Part shown: positions 44,879-54,362 of the stretch, piece by piece
Layout: each line of letters opens with the position of its first letter
Numbering within the stretch: position 1 is the first letter of the stretch
NCBI GenBank assembly: GCA_040382935.1
Contig: JBEIEP010000009.1
Location: forward strand, 1-64,000
Origin: JALQUL01 sp040382935
GTDB lineage: Bacteria; Pseudomonadota; Gammaproteobacteria; Burkholderiales; Burkholderiaceae_C
Reading direction: 5' to 3'
DNA length: 64,000 bases
The notes under the pieces: model-generated
What the model was told of the DNA's origin: nothing
Databases searched by the model: none
Seen by the model: the letters and a program-made list of their open reading frames with translations, nothing else
Program-made: the position numbers and the translations under genes

Positions 44879-47861
44879 TTTGACGTTCTCCTTTCGGGTC
44901 TACAAAGACCGCGCTGGAAACAGTAGCGGGCACATGTTCGCCGCCGGGAAGAACCGCGTAAATGGTTTCACCCATGCGTTGATGCCCACCCTTGACAACA
45001 GCTAGGGCGATGGAGTGACCCAGCGTAGGGCTATGGTAGCTAGATGTGACGTGACCTACCATTGGTATGGGCATGGTGTTGCAACTAGCAAGCAGGGTCA
45101 GTTGGGAGCCTTCTGGCAATACCCGCCGTGGGTCTTGGGTCAGTAAGCCTACTAGTTGTTTGCGATCGGTGCGCACCGTGTCGCTTCGGGTTAGAGAGCG
45201 CCTGCCTAAAAAGTCTTTGGTTTTGGCCACCATGCCGCCCATGCCAAGATCAATGGGCGACATCGAGCCGTCGGTGTCTTGGCCGACGATGATGTAACCT
45301 TTTTCAGCACGCAGCACATGCAGCGTCTCGGTGCCATAGGGTGTGATGCCAAACACCTCACCTGCTTCCATCAGGCCTTGCCAAACGCTGGCGCCCATGT
45401 CAGAGGCCACATTGATTTCATAGGCCAGTTCGCCAGAAAAGCTAATTCGCATCACCCGCGCAGGTACGCCAAACACATGGCCAGCACGCCAGCTCATGAA
45501 CGGAAATGCCTCGTTGCGCGTATCAATCCCTTCGCTCACCCGATTAAGTAGATCACGGCTTTTGGGCCCAACAATGGCAAAGGTCGACCAGTGGTCAGTG
45601 ACCGAGGTCAGGTAGACCTTCATGTGGGGCCATTCCGTTTGCAGCCAGCGCTCCATCCAATTCATCACACGTGCCGCGCCACCTGTGGTGGTGGTCATCA
45701 GGTACTGGTGTTCCCCCAAACGTGCGGTCACGCCATCGTCAAACACCATGCCGTTTTCGTCCAGCATGAGGCCGTAGCGGCACCGTCCTACCTCCAACTT
45801 AGACCAAGCGTTGGTGTACATCCAGTTAAGCAACTGGGCGGCGTCGGGGCCGTTGATCTCGATCTTGCCCAAGGTAGAGGCGTCCATCATCGCAAGGCCT
45901 GTGCGAGCCGCGATGACCTCGCGCTCCACCGCTTGTTTCATGGTCTCGCCCTCCTGTGGGAAGTACCACGGACGCTTCCACTGTCCCACATCTTCAAACA
46001 CTGCATGTGCCGCCCTATGGGCTTGGTGCGCACTGGTGGTGCGTATGGGGTCAAACAATTCACCTGAATCAATACCAGCCAAGGCCCCAAAGCTGATGGG
46101 CAGGTAATTGGGTCTGAAAGTCGTGGTGCCTACTTCTTCGATGGGTTTGTTCAGGGCCTTAGCGGCCAACGCCATTCCGTTGATGTTGCCCAGCTTGCCT
46201 TGGTCCGTACCAAAACCCAGCGCGGTATAGCGTTTGATATGTTCAATCGATTCAAACCCTTCGCGTACCGCCAAGGCGATGTCTGCCGCACTGACGTCGT
46301 TTTGATAGTCCACAAAGGCTTTGTGCCTACGCGACACCAGGTGGGGAACATCGGCAATCCAAAAATCGTCAGGCTTATGGGCAACTGGCTCGTACACCAA
46401 GGGCATACGCGAACCCGCCAAAGGCAGGCCCACCGCCTTGGCTGCCTCCTGCGCTGCCAACAGAGCCTCAAGCAAGGATTTGGACAGATTCCAACTGGCA
46501 TTGCATGCGCCAACCATGGCTTGGTTACGCACGCCGGAGCTGGGTCTGAAGGAAACACTGACTTTGTCCCACACCACTTTGCCACCAGCCTGTGAATAGA
46601 GGTGCACCACAGGATTCCAGCCGCCGGCCATTCCTAAGGCGTCACAGGCAATCGTTTTAATCGCCCCCGTTGCAGTTTTGACCAGCAGCCCTGTCACCTC
46701 GGTAGATCCTTGCGCCGTAATCGGCGAAATGCCTTGGAACACTTCAACACCCGTTTGTACCGCTAGCTGGGTTGCGCTACCCCCCAACACCGTACCGATG
46801 CGAGTGTCCATGACCGTCACACTAGCCCCTGCCTTTTGCAGAACCATTGCATCGTGATAGGCAGAATCGGTGGTAGTGGTGATAACGATTTTCCCACCCA
46901 CCCGAACGCCATACAAAGCGGCGTAATCAGCCATGGCCGACGACAGCATAATGCCCGGCAAATCGTTGTTGCCGAATACGACTGGGCGCTCGTGTGCACC
47001 CGTGGCAAGAATCGCCTGCTTGGCATAAACATGCCAGATACGCTCTCTAAAGCCCTTGCGCTGCGACAGGGGCAGGTGGTCGGTACGCGATTCACGCAGG
47101 GTAAAAAAATTATCGGTGTGACTGCCAAAGGCCACTGTCCGGCGCAGCACCGTAATCTGTGGGTCAGTACTCAAGAGGGCTTGGGTTTCTTTCACCCACA
47201 CCGACGTGCGTTTGCCATCAATCGTTCCCAATTGGCGATGTGCGCTACCGCCTAGGTGCGGCGACAGCTCGCACAAAATCACCTGTGCTCCGGAGTTCAC
47301 CAGAGCACGCGCAGCCATCAGTCCGGCAAGGCCTGCGCCTACGATCAATACATCACAGTGGGTGTTTTGATGCACATAGCGGTCGTTGTCAGCCACCTCT
47401 GGCGCAGCGCCCAGGCCACCCGCGCGGCGTATGAATTTTTCATAAAACATCCAGGCCTTGGCCGGCCACATAAACGTTTTGTAATAGAACCCAGCCGGAA
47501 ACAGGGGTGTCAGACGTCGGTTAATGCTGAACAGGCGGCTCATCGCAGTAGGCCAGGGGTTGACCGCTTTCGCCGACAGTCCCTCATACAACTCTACTTC
47601 GGGGATTTTGGCGTTAGGGATCAGCGATTCATTCGATTCGATCTGAGCCAGCGCAGATGGTTCCTCAATGCCTGAGGTCACGATGCCTCGTGGCCTATGG
47701 TATTTCCAAGAACGGCTAATCAACAATTGGTTGTGGGCCAATAAGGCAGAGCCCAGGGTATCGCCTTCAAACCCACTGAAAGTTTGGCCATTGAACTCAA
47801 ACTTAAGGGGGCGGTTGCGGTTAATACGCTCGCCCATGGCGTCAACGCGAACACTGGTCAT
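44871..47861 (-). CDS. soxA: Sarcosine oxidase alpha subunit
   Basis: The 996-residue alpha subunit. It has the N-terminal 2Fe2S_4-like domain without cluster Cys (FNGQTFSGFEGDTLGSALLAHN, about 24-45), an NAD-binding domain with CDVLIVGAGLAGLMAARAL (about 168-186), and the C-terminal GcvT-like THF-binding domain (RYGLMLDENGMVFDDGV, then TSVTDHWSTFAIVGPKSRDLL). Sarcosine demethylated at the beta subunit gives an imine that is captured by THF on alpha as 5,10-methylene-THF. The start at 47861 overlaps the soxD stop by 4 bp. Operon soxBDAG is complete. Confidence 0.95.
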   Translation of the reverse strand: MTSVRVDAMGERINRNRPLKFEFNGQTFSGFEGDTLGSALLAHNQLLISRSWKYHRPRGIVTSGIEEPSALAQIESNESLIPNAKIPEVELYEGLSAKAVNPWPTAMSRLFSINRRLTPLFPAGFYYKTFMWPAKAWMFYEKFIRRAGGLGAAPEVADNDRYVHQNTHCDVLIVGAGLAGLMAARALVNSGAQVILCELSPHLGGSAHRQLGTIDGKRTSVWVKETQALLSTDPQITVLRRTVAFGSHTDNFFTLRESRTDHLPLSQRKGFRERIWHVYAKQAILATGAHERPVVFGNNDLPGIMLSSAMADYAALYGVRVGGKIVITTTTDSAYHDAMVLQKAGASVTVMDTRIGTVLGGSATQLAVQTGVEVFQGISPITAQGSTEVTGLLVKTATGAIKTIACDALGMAGGWNPVVHLYSQAGGKVVWDKVSVSFRPSSGVRNQAMVGACNASWNLSKSLLEALLAAQEAAKAVGLPLAGSRMPLVYEPVAHKPDDFWIADVPHLVSRRHKAFVDYQNDVSAADIALAVREGFESIEHIKRYTALGFGTDQGKLGNINGMALAAKALNKPIEEVGTTTFRPNYLPISFGALAGIDSGELFDPIRTTSAHQAHRAAHAVFEDVGQWKRPWYFPQEGETMKQAVEREVIAARTGLAMMDASTLGKIEINGPDAAQLLNWMYTNAWSKLEVGRCRYGLMLDENGMVFDDGVTARLGEHQYLMTTTTGGAARVMNWMERWLQTEWPHMKVYLTSVTDHWSTFAIVGPKSRDLLNRVSEGIDTRNEAFPFMSWRAGHVFGVPARVMRISFSGELAYEINVASDMGASVWQGLMEAGEVFGITPYGTETLHVLRAEKGYIIVGQDTDGSMSPIDLGMGGMVAKTKDFLGRRSLTRSDTVRTDRKQLVGLLTQDPRRVLPEGSQLTLLASCNTMPIPMVGHVTSSYHSPTLGHSIALAVVKGGHQRMGETIYAVLPGGEHVPATVSSAVFVDPKGERQNG

Positions 47862-48163
47862 GGTTGTTTGCCTTTCCCTTGGGGCACGGGGTTCGTTGTG
47901 GCACTCTCACCGGGCTTGTAAAAACGGGTGAACTGGTAAGTCACGGTGTCGCGTTCTGCGTTAAACCAGCGCCGGCAACCCATGCTGTGCAACCATTGCT
48001 CCTGGTGCTTGCCTTTCGGGTTTTTCCGCATAAACAAGTAGTCCGCCCACTGGTCGTCTGTCAGCGCATCCGTGTCCAGCGGGCGTGCAATGTGCGCCTC
48101 GCCGCCATAGCTAAATTCCGATTCGGCACGGGGACCGCACCATGGGCAATGAAGGGTTAACAT
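47858..48163 (-). CDS. soxD: Sarcosine oxidase delta subunit
   Basis: A small zinc-binding subunit of about 101 residues. It begins MLTLHCPWCG, with ligands Cys6, Cys9, and the later HSMGCRRWFNAERDT segment that supplies the other ligands, as in known SoxD. The FRKNPKGKHQEQWLH part is also typical. The ATG near 48163 lies about 19 bp after the soxB stop; an upstream TTG at 48217 would overlap soxB and is rejected. Stop overlaps soxA start (ATGA). Confidence 0.92.
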   Translation of the reverse strand: MLTLHCPWCGPRAESEFSYGGEAHIARPLDTDALTDDQWADYLFMRKNPKGKHQEQWLHSMGCRRWFNAERDTVTYQFTRFYKPGESATTNPVPQGKGKQP

Positions 48164-48182
48164 GGCTTTTACCGATGAAAAG

Positions 48183-49433
48183 TTAGTGGGCAACGCCAGC
48201 AGCGCCGTGCTCGTCAATCAGGTGGCCGCTGACAAAACGATTCAATGCGAAAGCCGCGTTTAGCTCGTGGGGCTCGTCGTTGGCAATTGTATGCGCCATC
48301 ACCCAACCCGATCCCGGCGTCGCTTTGAACCCGCCGGTGCCCCAGCCGCAATTGAAGTACAGGCCTTTGATATCTGTTTTGGAAATAATCGGGCAGGCGT
48401 CGGGGGTCACATCCACAATTCCTGCCCACTGCCGGTTCATGCGCACCCGGCGGAATATAGGGAACAATTCGCAAATGGCCTGCAAGGTGTGTTCAATCAC
48501 CGGGAAGCTGCCTTTTTGCCCATAGCCCAAATAGGAGTCAATGCCCGCGCCAATCACCAAATCGCCTTTGTCTGACTGGCTTACGTAGGCATGAATGGCG
48601 TTCGACATCACCACGGTGTGCAATATGGGTTTCATGGGTTCAGACACCAAGGCCTGAAGTGGATGGCTTTCTATGGGTAGCCGAATGCCCGCCATAGAAG
48701 CCACGACCGAGGTATGTCCGGCAGCCACCACGCCAACCTTGGCGCTATGGATCACGCCTTGCGTGGTGTCAATGCCCACCACCTTGTCACCATCCCGCAA
48801 AATACCGGTAACTTCGCAGTTTTGAATAATATCTACCCCCAGTCGGTCGGCCGCGCGGGCAAAGCCCCAGGCAATCGCATCGTGCCGGGCTACGCCACCA
48901 CGGGGTTGAAACGAAGCGCCCAACACCGGGTAGCGCAAGGATGAGCCTAGGTTCATGATGGGCACAATTTTTCGAATTTCACCTGGGTTTAACACCACGC
49001 CGTCGATCCCGTTAAGCCGGTTGGCATTGACCCGTCTATGGATGTCACGCATATCTTGGAGCGAGTGCCCCAGGTTCATCACACCGCGCTGGCTGAACAT
49101 CGTGTTGTAGTTGAGGTCTTGTGACAAGCCCTCCCACAATTGCATGGATTTTTCGTAAAGGTGGGCCGCTTCGTCCCACAAATAATTGGAGCGCACGATG
49201 GTGGTATTGCGCGCGGTATTGCCGCCACCTAGCCAGCCTTTTTCAACCACCGCAATATTCGTCATGCCATGCAGCTTGGCCAGGTAATAGGCCGTTGCCA
49301 AACCGTGGCCACCGCCGCCCACAATAATCGCGTCATACGACGATTTGGGTGCCGGACTGCGCCACTGCTTTTGCCAGTTTTCGTGGTGACTGACCGCGTT
49401 ACGGGCGATTGAAAATATGGAAAAATTACTCAC
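48183..49433 (-). CDS. soxB: Sarcosine oxidase beta subunit
   Basis: The flavin-bearing beta subunit of about 416 residues that oxidises sarcosine. The FAD motif is YDAIIVGGGGHGLATAYYL (about 32-50), then GWLGGGNTARNTTIVRSNYLW, and near the C terminus LYFNCGWGTGGFKATPGSG. The GTG at 49433 is chosen because it gives MSNFSIFSIARNAVSHHENW, matching the start of known SoxB. A TTG at 49454 is a possible longer start. Located about 43 bp after the sdaA stop and first of the soxBDAG block. The product generates H2O2. Confidence 0.95.
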   Translation of the reverse strand: MSNFSIFSIARNAVSHHENWQKQWRSPAPKSSYDAIIVGGGGHGLATAYYLAKLHGMTNIAVVEKGWLGGGNTARNTTIVRSNYLWDEAAHLYEKSMQLWEGLSQDLNYNTMFSQRGVMNLGHSLQDMRDIHRRVNANRLNGIDGVVLNPGEIRKIVPIMNLGSSLRYPVLGASFQPRGGVARHDAIAWGFARAADRLGVDIIQNCEVTGILRDGDKVVGIDTTQGVIHSAKVGVVAAGHTSVVASMAGIRLPIESHPLQALVSEPMKPILHTVVMSNAIHAYVSQSDKGDLVIGAGIDSYLGYGQKGSFPVIEHTLQAICELFPIFRRVRMNRQWAGIVDVTPDACPIISKTDIKGLYFNCGWGTGGFKATPGSGWVMAHTIANDEPHELNAAFALNRFVSGHLIDEHGAAGVAH

Positions 49434-49476
49434 GTCGTAATCCGTAGTGAACAACTAAAAATAGGAATTGGGCCGC

Positions 49477-50868
49477 TCAACACTCAATAACATTCACTGC
49501 CAGACCGCCTCGGCTGGTTTCCTTGTATTTTGACATCATGTCGCGACCCGTGTCGCGCATGGTTTTGATGACTTGGTCCAAAGATACAAAGTGCGTGCCA
49601 TCGCCTCTAAGCGCCATACGCGCCGCATTGATGGCCTTGACAGAGCCCATGGCGTTTCGCTCTATACATGGGATTTGCACACGCCCACCCACAGGGTCGC
49701 ACGTCAAACCCAGATTATGCTCCATGCCTATCTCTGCCGCGTTCTCAACTTGCAGGACGCTGCCACCCAACACCGCTGCCAGACCCCCCGCGGCCATGGA
49801 GCAGGCTACGCCCACCTCACCCTGGCAGCCCACCTCTGCGCCACTGATGGATGCGTTTTCCTTGTACAAAATGCCAATTGCCCCAGCAGTGAGTAAAAAA
49901 TCCCTGATCCCTTGGGCGTTGGCACCTGGGCAAAACCGGTCGTAATAATGCAGCAGTGAGGGAATAATGCCGGCGGCACCATTGGTGGGGGCTGTGACCA
50001 CTCGCCCGCCCGCCGCATTTTCTTCGTTCACCGCCATGGCGTACAGGTTCACAAAATCAAGAATCGTCAGTTGGTCTTTCAGCGCCTGCTCAGGCCGGCT
50101 GTTGAGAGACTGAAACAACTCGGGAGCCCGTCGCTTGACCTTGAGCAACCCGGGTAAATAGCCCTCGGTCCTACAGCCCCGGTTCACACAAGCCTGCATC
50201 ACCTCCCAAATTCGGTCCAGGCCGTGGTTGACCTCCTGCTCAGAGCGCCAGGCCAACTCGTTTTGTAATACCAATTGGGCAATCGTCATGCCGTGCGTTT
50301 GTGTGTGCGACAACAACTCGTAGCCGGAGATATAGGGGTAAGGAATAAGCGTTGGGTCGGCAACGATTTTTTTACCCTCCATGGCTGCTTGCGCGTCGTC
50401 CTGGTTGACCACGAAGCCACCACCCACAGAGAAGTAACTTTTCTCCAACATCACCGCGCCATCAGCGTCATACGCCGCTAGCGTCAGACCATTGGTATGG
50501 AACTTGAGCACTTCTCGCCGATAAAAAACGATGTCTGTTTTCTCGGTAAACGCTATCGGATGCTTTCCCGCCAAAGGCAATTGGCGACTTTTCCGAATCT
50601 CTTCTAGGCGTGGATTGATGGTGTCCGGGTTAATCACATCGGGCATCAAGCCTTGCAGGCCCAGCATCACTGCAGTGTCGGTGCCGTGCCCTTTGCCGGT
50701 GGCGCCCAAAGAGCCGTACAACTGTGTCTCAACTCGCGTCACAAAGGCCAGTTGTTGGTTCTTTTCAAGCGCACGAACAAACAAAGCTGCGGCCCGCATA
50801 GGCCCCACCGTATGCGACGAAGAAGGGCCAATGCCAACTTTGAACAAATCAAACACGCTAAGTGCCAT
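49477..50868 (-). CDS. sdaA: L-serine ammonia-lyase (L-serine dehydratase, [4Fe-4S])
   Basis: Deaminates L-serine to pyruvate and ammonia. It has about 463 residues, the single-chain form with beta and alpha domains fused. Signatures: SVFDLFKVGIGPSSSHTVGPMRAA at the N terminus, then TAPTNGAAGIIPSLLHYY, EVGCQGEVGVACSMAAGGL and LTCDPVGGRVQIPCIERNA with the cluster Cys residues. ATG 50868 (MALSVFDLF) is used; the longer ORF to 50907 adds an untypical N terminus. It leads the soxBDAG operon, which suggests it uses serine made from glycine plus methylene-THF. Confidence 0.95.
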   Translation of the reverse strand: MALSVFDLFKVGIGPSSSHTVGPMRAAALFVRALEKNQQLAFVTRVETQLYGSLGATGKGHGTDTAVMLGLQGLMPDVINPDTINPRLEEIRKSRQLPLAGKHPIAFTEKTDIVFYRREVLKFHTNGLTLAAYDADGAVMLEKSYFSVGGGFVVNQDDAQAAMEGKKIVADPTLIPYPYISGYELLSHTQTHGMTIAQLVLQNELAWRSEQEVNHGLDRIWEVMQACVNRGCRTEGYLPGLLKVKRRAPELFQSLNSRPEQALKDQLTILDFVNLYAMAVNEENAAGGRVVTAPTNGAAGIIPSLLHYYDRFCPGANAQGIRDFLLTAGAIGILYKENASISGAEVGCQGEVGVACSMAAGGLAAVLGGSVLQVENAAEIGMEHNLGLTCDPVGGRVQIPCIERNAMGSVKAINAARMALRGDGTHFVSLDQVIKTMRDTGRDMMSKYKETSRGGLAVNVIEC

Positions 50869-50943
50869 GTGGCGAGCCTTTTCTAAGGTATTTCCAACAA
50901 AGGGCAATCCTAAAGGCCAGCCAAGCCCTTGTCACCCAAAAGG

Positions 50944-50975
50944 TGCGACCCACCGTATCACGGTTGCGACGGTGG
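50944..50975. promoter_or_regulatory. Possible operator in the sdaA/mttB divergent region
   Basis: Within the 266-bp region between sdaA and mttB, TGCGAC occurs twice 21 bp apart (50944 and 50965), and CCACCGT and ACGGTGG form a 7-bp inverted repeat (50950-50975). Two same-direction half-sites two turns apart fit AraC-family (GbdR-like) binding in form, but no consensus has been matched. This is a guess based on geometry and location. Confidence 0.3.
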
Positions 50976-51134
50976 TGCCCGCGCATTTTACGAGTGGGAT
51001 GCAATGGCGGTTCGGCACAACCCAATGTCGCCTCAAGATCATTATTGGCAATTAGCATTTGTAATACTGATCATGAATAAACACACATCCTCAACGCAGC
51101 CCGTGCCTGCACCCACCTTCGGACAAAACACCCC

Positions 51135-52721
51135 ATGGACACCCTAGCATCCAATCCCGCAAGCGATTCAGCCCCCCGCTCCCGCAGGCCAGGTGGTGGG
51201 CGCGAGGCCAAACGGGCCGCACGCGCAGCCCGTACGGCTGTTGCAGTACCCTACATCACACGGCAAATTCCAGTATATGAAGTCATGGGCGAGGAGAGCC
51301 TGTCCATCATTGAGCGCAATGCCGACATCATTTTGGAAGAAGTAGGCATTGACTTTCGTGACGACGCAGAGGCGCTAGAAATATGGCGTAACGCTGGAGC
51401 CGATGTGCAAGGCGAGCGGGTGCGTTTTCCCAAAGGGATGTGCCGCCAATTGGTCCAAGCCACTGCGCCTGCGCAGTTTACCCAGCATGCCCGCAACAGC
51501 GCCAACAACGTGGTGATAGGTGGGAACAACACCGTCTTTGCACCGGCGTATGGTTCGCCCTTCGTGCGCGACCTCGACAGAGGCCGCCGCTACGCCACCA
51601 TTGAAGACTTCCAAAACTTCGTCAAACTGGCCTATATGTCCACGTCGATACACCATTCGGGTGGCACGATTTGTGAGCCCGTCGATTTGCCGGTGAACAA
51701 ACGCCATTTTGATATGGTGTACGCCCACATGAAGTACTCGGATAAGCCCTTCATGGGTTCGGTCACCCACCCCAGCCGAGCCACCGATACCATAGAGATG
51801 ACTCGGCGCCTGTTTGGTGACGACTTTATCGATCCCGTCACTGGCAAAAACAAAACCTGCATCATCAACCTTATCAACGCCAATTCCCCCATGACGTTTG
51901 ACGAGACCATGGTGGGTGCCGCCAAAACCTATGCACGGGCCAACCAAGCCACCATCATTACGCCGTTCATTTTGGCCGGGGCGATGTCGCCCGTGACCGT
52001 CGCAGGCACCTGCGCCCAAACCTTGGCAGAGGCCTTGGCGGGTATGGCCTTTGTGCAATTGGTTAGCCCTGGCGCACCGGTGGTACTGGGCAGTTTTGCC
52101 TCGTCCATCTCTATGCAGTCGGGCGCCCCCACCTTTGGCACCCCCGAACCCGCCTTGGTGTTGTATGTCATGGCTGCCTTGGCCCGTCGCTTAGGTGTTC
52201 CTTTCCGTTCGGGCGGCGGTTTATGCGGCTCCAAAATTGCCGACGCGCAGGCGGCCTCAGAATCGGCCCAAACCCTTTTGCCCACCTGTTTGGCAGGGGT
52301 CAATTTTGTGCTTCACACCGCCGGATGGCTAGAGGGTGGCTTAAGCATGGGTTACGAAAAATTCATCATGGACGCCGACCAGGCCGGCATGATGCACACC
52401 CTTTTGGCTGGCGTGGATATGTCCGAAAACGGCCAAGCACTGGACGCCATCCGAGAGGTGGGTCCAGGTAAACACTTTTTGGGTTGCGCCCACACCCAAG
52501 CCAATTTTGAGTCGGCGTTTTACCGTTCACCCATTACGGACAACAACAGCTTTGAACAATGGGAAGCCGAGGGCAGCAAAGACCTGGCACAACGCGCCAA
52601 CAGCTTGTACAAACGTATGCTCGCTGAGTACGTGCCCCCTGCAATGGACCCCGCGACTGACGAAGCCATTTTGGACTACGTCAACCGCAGGCGTTCATCT
52701 TTCGCAGATGCCAACGTTTAA
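51135..52721 (+). CDS. Non-pyrrolysine MttB-family corrinoid methyltransferase (glycine betaine-type candidate)
   Basis: A 528-residue TIM-barrel methyltransferase of the MttB superfamily. Residues 1-35 are a basic tail (SRRPGGGREAKRAARAAR) before the core, which starts at PYITRQIPVYEVMGEE. Core segments: HHSGGTICEPVDLPVNKRHF (about 173-192), GTCAQTLAEALAGMAFVQL and FRSGGGLCGSKIADAQ. The reading frame has no in-frame TAG, so it lacks the pyrrolysine of true trimethylamine MttB. Members of this kind demethylate quaternary amines such as glycine betaine (MtgB), carnitine or proline betaine. The corrinoid partner is likely the protein at 62019. The substrate is inferred from context. It diverges from sdaA and converges with the ABC operon (12-bp gap). 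Confidence 0.9.
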   Translation: MDTLASNPASDSAPRSRRPGGGREAKRAARAARTAVAVPYITRQIPVYEVMGEESLSIIERNADIILEEVGIDFRDDAEALEIWRNAGADVQGERVRFPKGMCRQLVQATAPAQFTQHARNSANNVVIGGNNTVFAPAYGSPFVRDLDRGRRYATIEDFQNFVKLAYMSTSIHHSGGTICEPVDLPVNKRHFDMVYAHMKYSDKPFMGSVTHPSRATDTIEMTRRLFGDDFIDPVTGKNKTCIINLINANSPMTFDETMVGAAKTYARANQATIITPFILAGAMSPVTVAGTCAQTLAEALAGMAFVQLVSPGAPVVLGSFASSISMQSGAPTFGTPEPALVLYVMAALARRLGVPFRSGGGLCGSKIADAQAASESAQTLLPTCLAGVNFVLHTAGWLEGGLSMGYEKFIMDADQAGMMHTLLAGVDMSENGQALDAIREVGPGKHFLGCAHTQANFESAFYRSPITDNNSFEQWEAEGSKDLAQRANSLYKRMLAEYVPPAMDPATDEAILDYVNRRRSSFADANV

Positions 52722-52733
52722 GTGCCTGAATAG

Positions 52734-54353
52734 CTAAGCGGCCAAAGCGCGTTTAGCCAATACCTCGTCCAGCCAGTCCTCGCGCATCTCGGGGACGGCG
52801 GTAACCAGTTTTTCGGTATAGGGGTGGTACGGCCCTTCAAAAATGCGTGCCGTGTTGTCAAAGGCCACAAACGAACCTTTAAGCATCACCGCTGTTCGGT
52901 GGGCAATACGCCTAACCACATCCAGATCGTGGGTGATGAGCACATACGATAGGCCCAACTCAGATTGAAGGCGTTTAAGCAGCTTTAAGATTTCTTCAGC
53001 CACCAAGGGGTCAAGTGCCGAGGTGGGCTCATCCAACAAAATCATATCGGGCCGCGCCGCCAGTGCCCGCGCAATGCACACCCGCTGCTTTTGGCCGCCC
53101 GACAACTCGGTGGTTCGGCGTGAAATAAACGCCCTGGGCAGCTCGACCAAATCCAGAATCTCTTCGGTGCGTTGTTTAAGCGCCGCGCCTGTGGTGCCAA
53201 AGTAAAAGGTGGTCGGGCGGCCTATCACCTCGGCCAGCGTTTGCCGCGGGTTTAGTGCCACATCGGGGATTTGGTACACCAACTGAATAGTGCGCTTGAG
53301 TTCCTTTTTGCGTTCCTTCAGCGAGCGTGGCAATGCCTGCCCTTTGAACAAAATCGTGCCGCTTGTGGGAGGTAGCAAGCCGGTGATGACCCGGGCCAGT
53401 GTGGATTTACCCGAGCCCGATTCGCCCACCACGGCCACGGTTTCACCGCCTTTAACGTCCAAGCTCACCCCACTTATGACCTTGAAGGCACCGTAGGCCG
53501 CATCAACCTGGTCGATTTTTAGGACCACTTGATCGGTCACACTGGCAAAGCTGGCGCGCTCGCTGGACGCGGCGCCGCGCACGGCCACCAGTTTGGCGGT
53601 GTACTCCTGGCTGGGGGTATGCAGCACATGGGAAACAGTGCCTTCTTCTACTTCCTTGCCGTGGCGCAACACCTTAATGCGGTCAGCAATCTGCGCCACC
53701 ACCGCTAAATCGTGGGTGATGTAAAGCGCAGCGGTACCGTACTCGCGGATCAGTTTTTTGAGCAGAATCAAGACCTCAATTTGGGTCGTTACATCCAGCG
53801 CCGTGGTGGGTTCGTCCAACACCAAAATATCGGGTCGACACGACATGGCCATGGCCGCCATGGCCCTTTGCAACTGCCCGCCAGAGGCCTGGTGGGGGTA
53901 TTTGTTGCCAAAGGTGGTGGGGCTGGGCAAATCCAACGCGGTAAAGAGCTCAATGGCCCATTTTTCAGCGTCGACGCGGCTCATCACCTTGTGCAGTGTG
54001 GGCGATTCGCATACCTGGTCCATGATGGTGTGCGCCGGGTTAAAGGCCGACGCGGCCGATTGCGCTACATAGGCGATACGGCGGCCGCGTATCGCACGCC
54101 GTGAGTTGGTGTCGCCCGCACGGATGTTGATACCGGCAATCTTGACCGATCCCTCGGCAATATGAACACCGGCACGTGCGTAAGCCATGGCCGATAGCCC
54201 AATGGTCGATTTACCGGCCCCGCTCTCGCCAATCAGGCCCAGCACCTTGCCCTGCTCTAACTTGACATCAACATGGTCCACGATGGTGTTGCCAGCGCGA
54301 ACGCCCGTCAACACCAGTCCTTCAATGTGCAAAATAATGGAATTGTTAGCCAT
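52734..54353 (-). CDS. ABC transporter ATPase with two fused ATPase domains (DppD-DppF-like)
   Basis: Energises an oligopeptide/nickel-type importer. It has 539 residues with two complete ABC domains: Walker A GLIGESGAGKSTI (about 35-47) with ASGGQLQRAM and LDEPTTALD, then Walker A VVGESGSGKSTL (about 312-323) with LSGGQKQRVCIARAL and LDEPTSALDPL. Both signature motifs are intact, so it can work as a heterodimer-like single chain. It is the last gene of the operon SBP-DppB-DppC-ATPase and converges with the mttB gene. Substrate not evident. Confidence 0.93.
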   Translation of the reverse strand: MANNSIILHIEGLVLTGVRAGNTIVDHVDVKLEQGKVLGLIGESGAGKSTIGLSAMAYARAGVHIAEGSVKIAGINIRAGDTNSRRAIRGRRIAYVAQSAASAFNPAHTIMDQVCESPTLHKVMSRVDAEKWAIELFTALDLPSPTTFGNKYPHQASGGQLQRAMAAMAMSCRPDILVLDEPTTALDVTTQIEVLILLKKLIREYGTAALYITHDLAVVAQIADRIKVLRHGKEVEEGTVSHVLHTPSQEYTAKLVAVRGAASSERASFASVTDQVVLKIDQVDAAYGAFKVISGVSLDVKGGETVAVVGESGSGKSTLARVITGLLPPTSGTILFKGQALPRSLKERKKELKRTIQLVYQIPDVALNPRQTLAEVIGRPTTFYFGTTGAALKQRTEEILDLVELPRAFISRRTTELSGGQKQRVCIARALAARPDMILLDEPTSALDPLVAEEILKLLKRLQSELGLSYVLITHDLDVVRRIAHRTAVMLKGSFVAFDNTARIFEGPYHPYTEKLVTAVPEMREDWLDEVLAKRALAA

Positions 54354-54362
54354 GGTTGGTCC

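Noticed and set aside
42188..49433. Creatinine / N-methylhydantoin route feeding sarcosine oxidase
   Set aside because: Only a HyuA-like chain is present; HyuB, carbamoylsarcosine amidase and creatininase-type genes are absent from the window, so this is kept only as an alternative.
51135..52721. Pyrrolysine-encoding MttB
   Set aside because: The frame is continuous with no in-frame TAG, and the normal stop follows the family C terminus.
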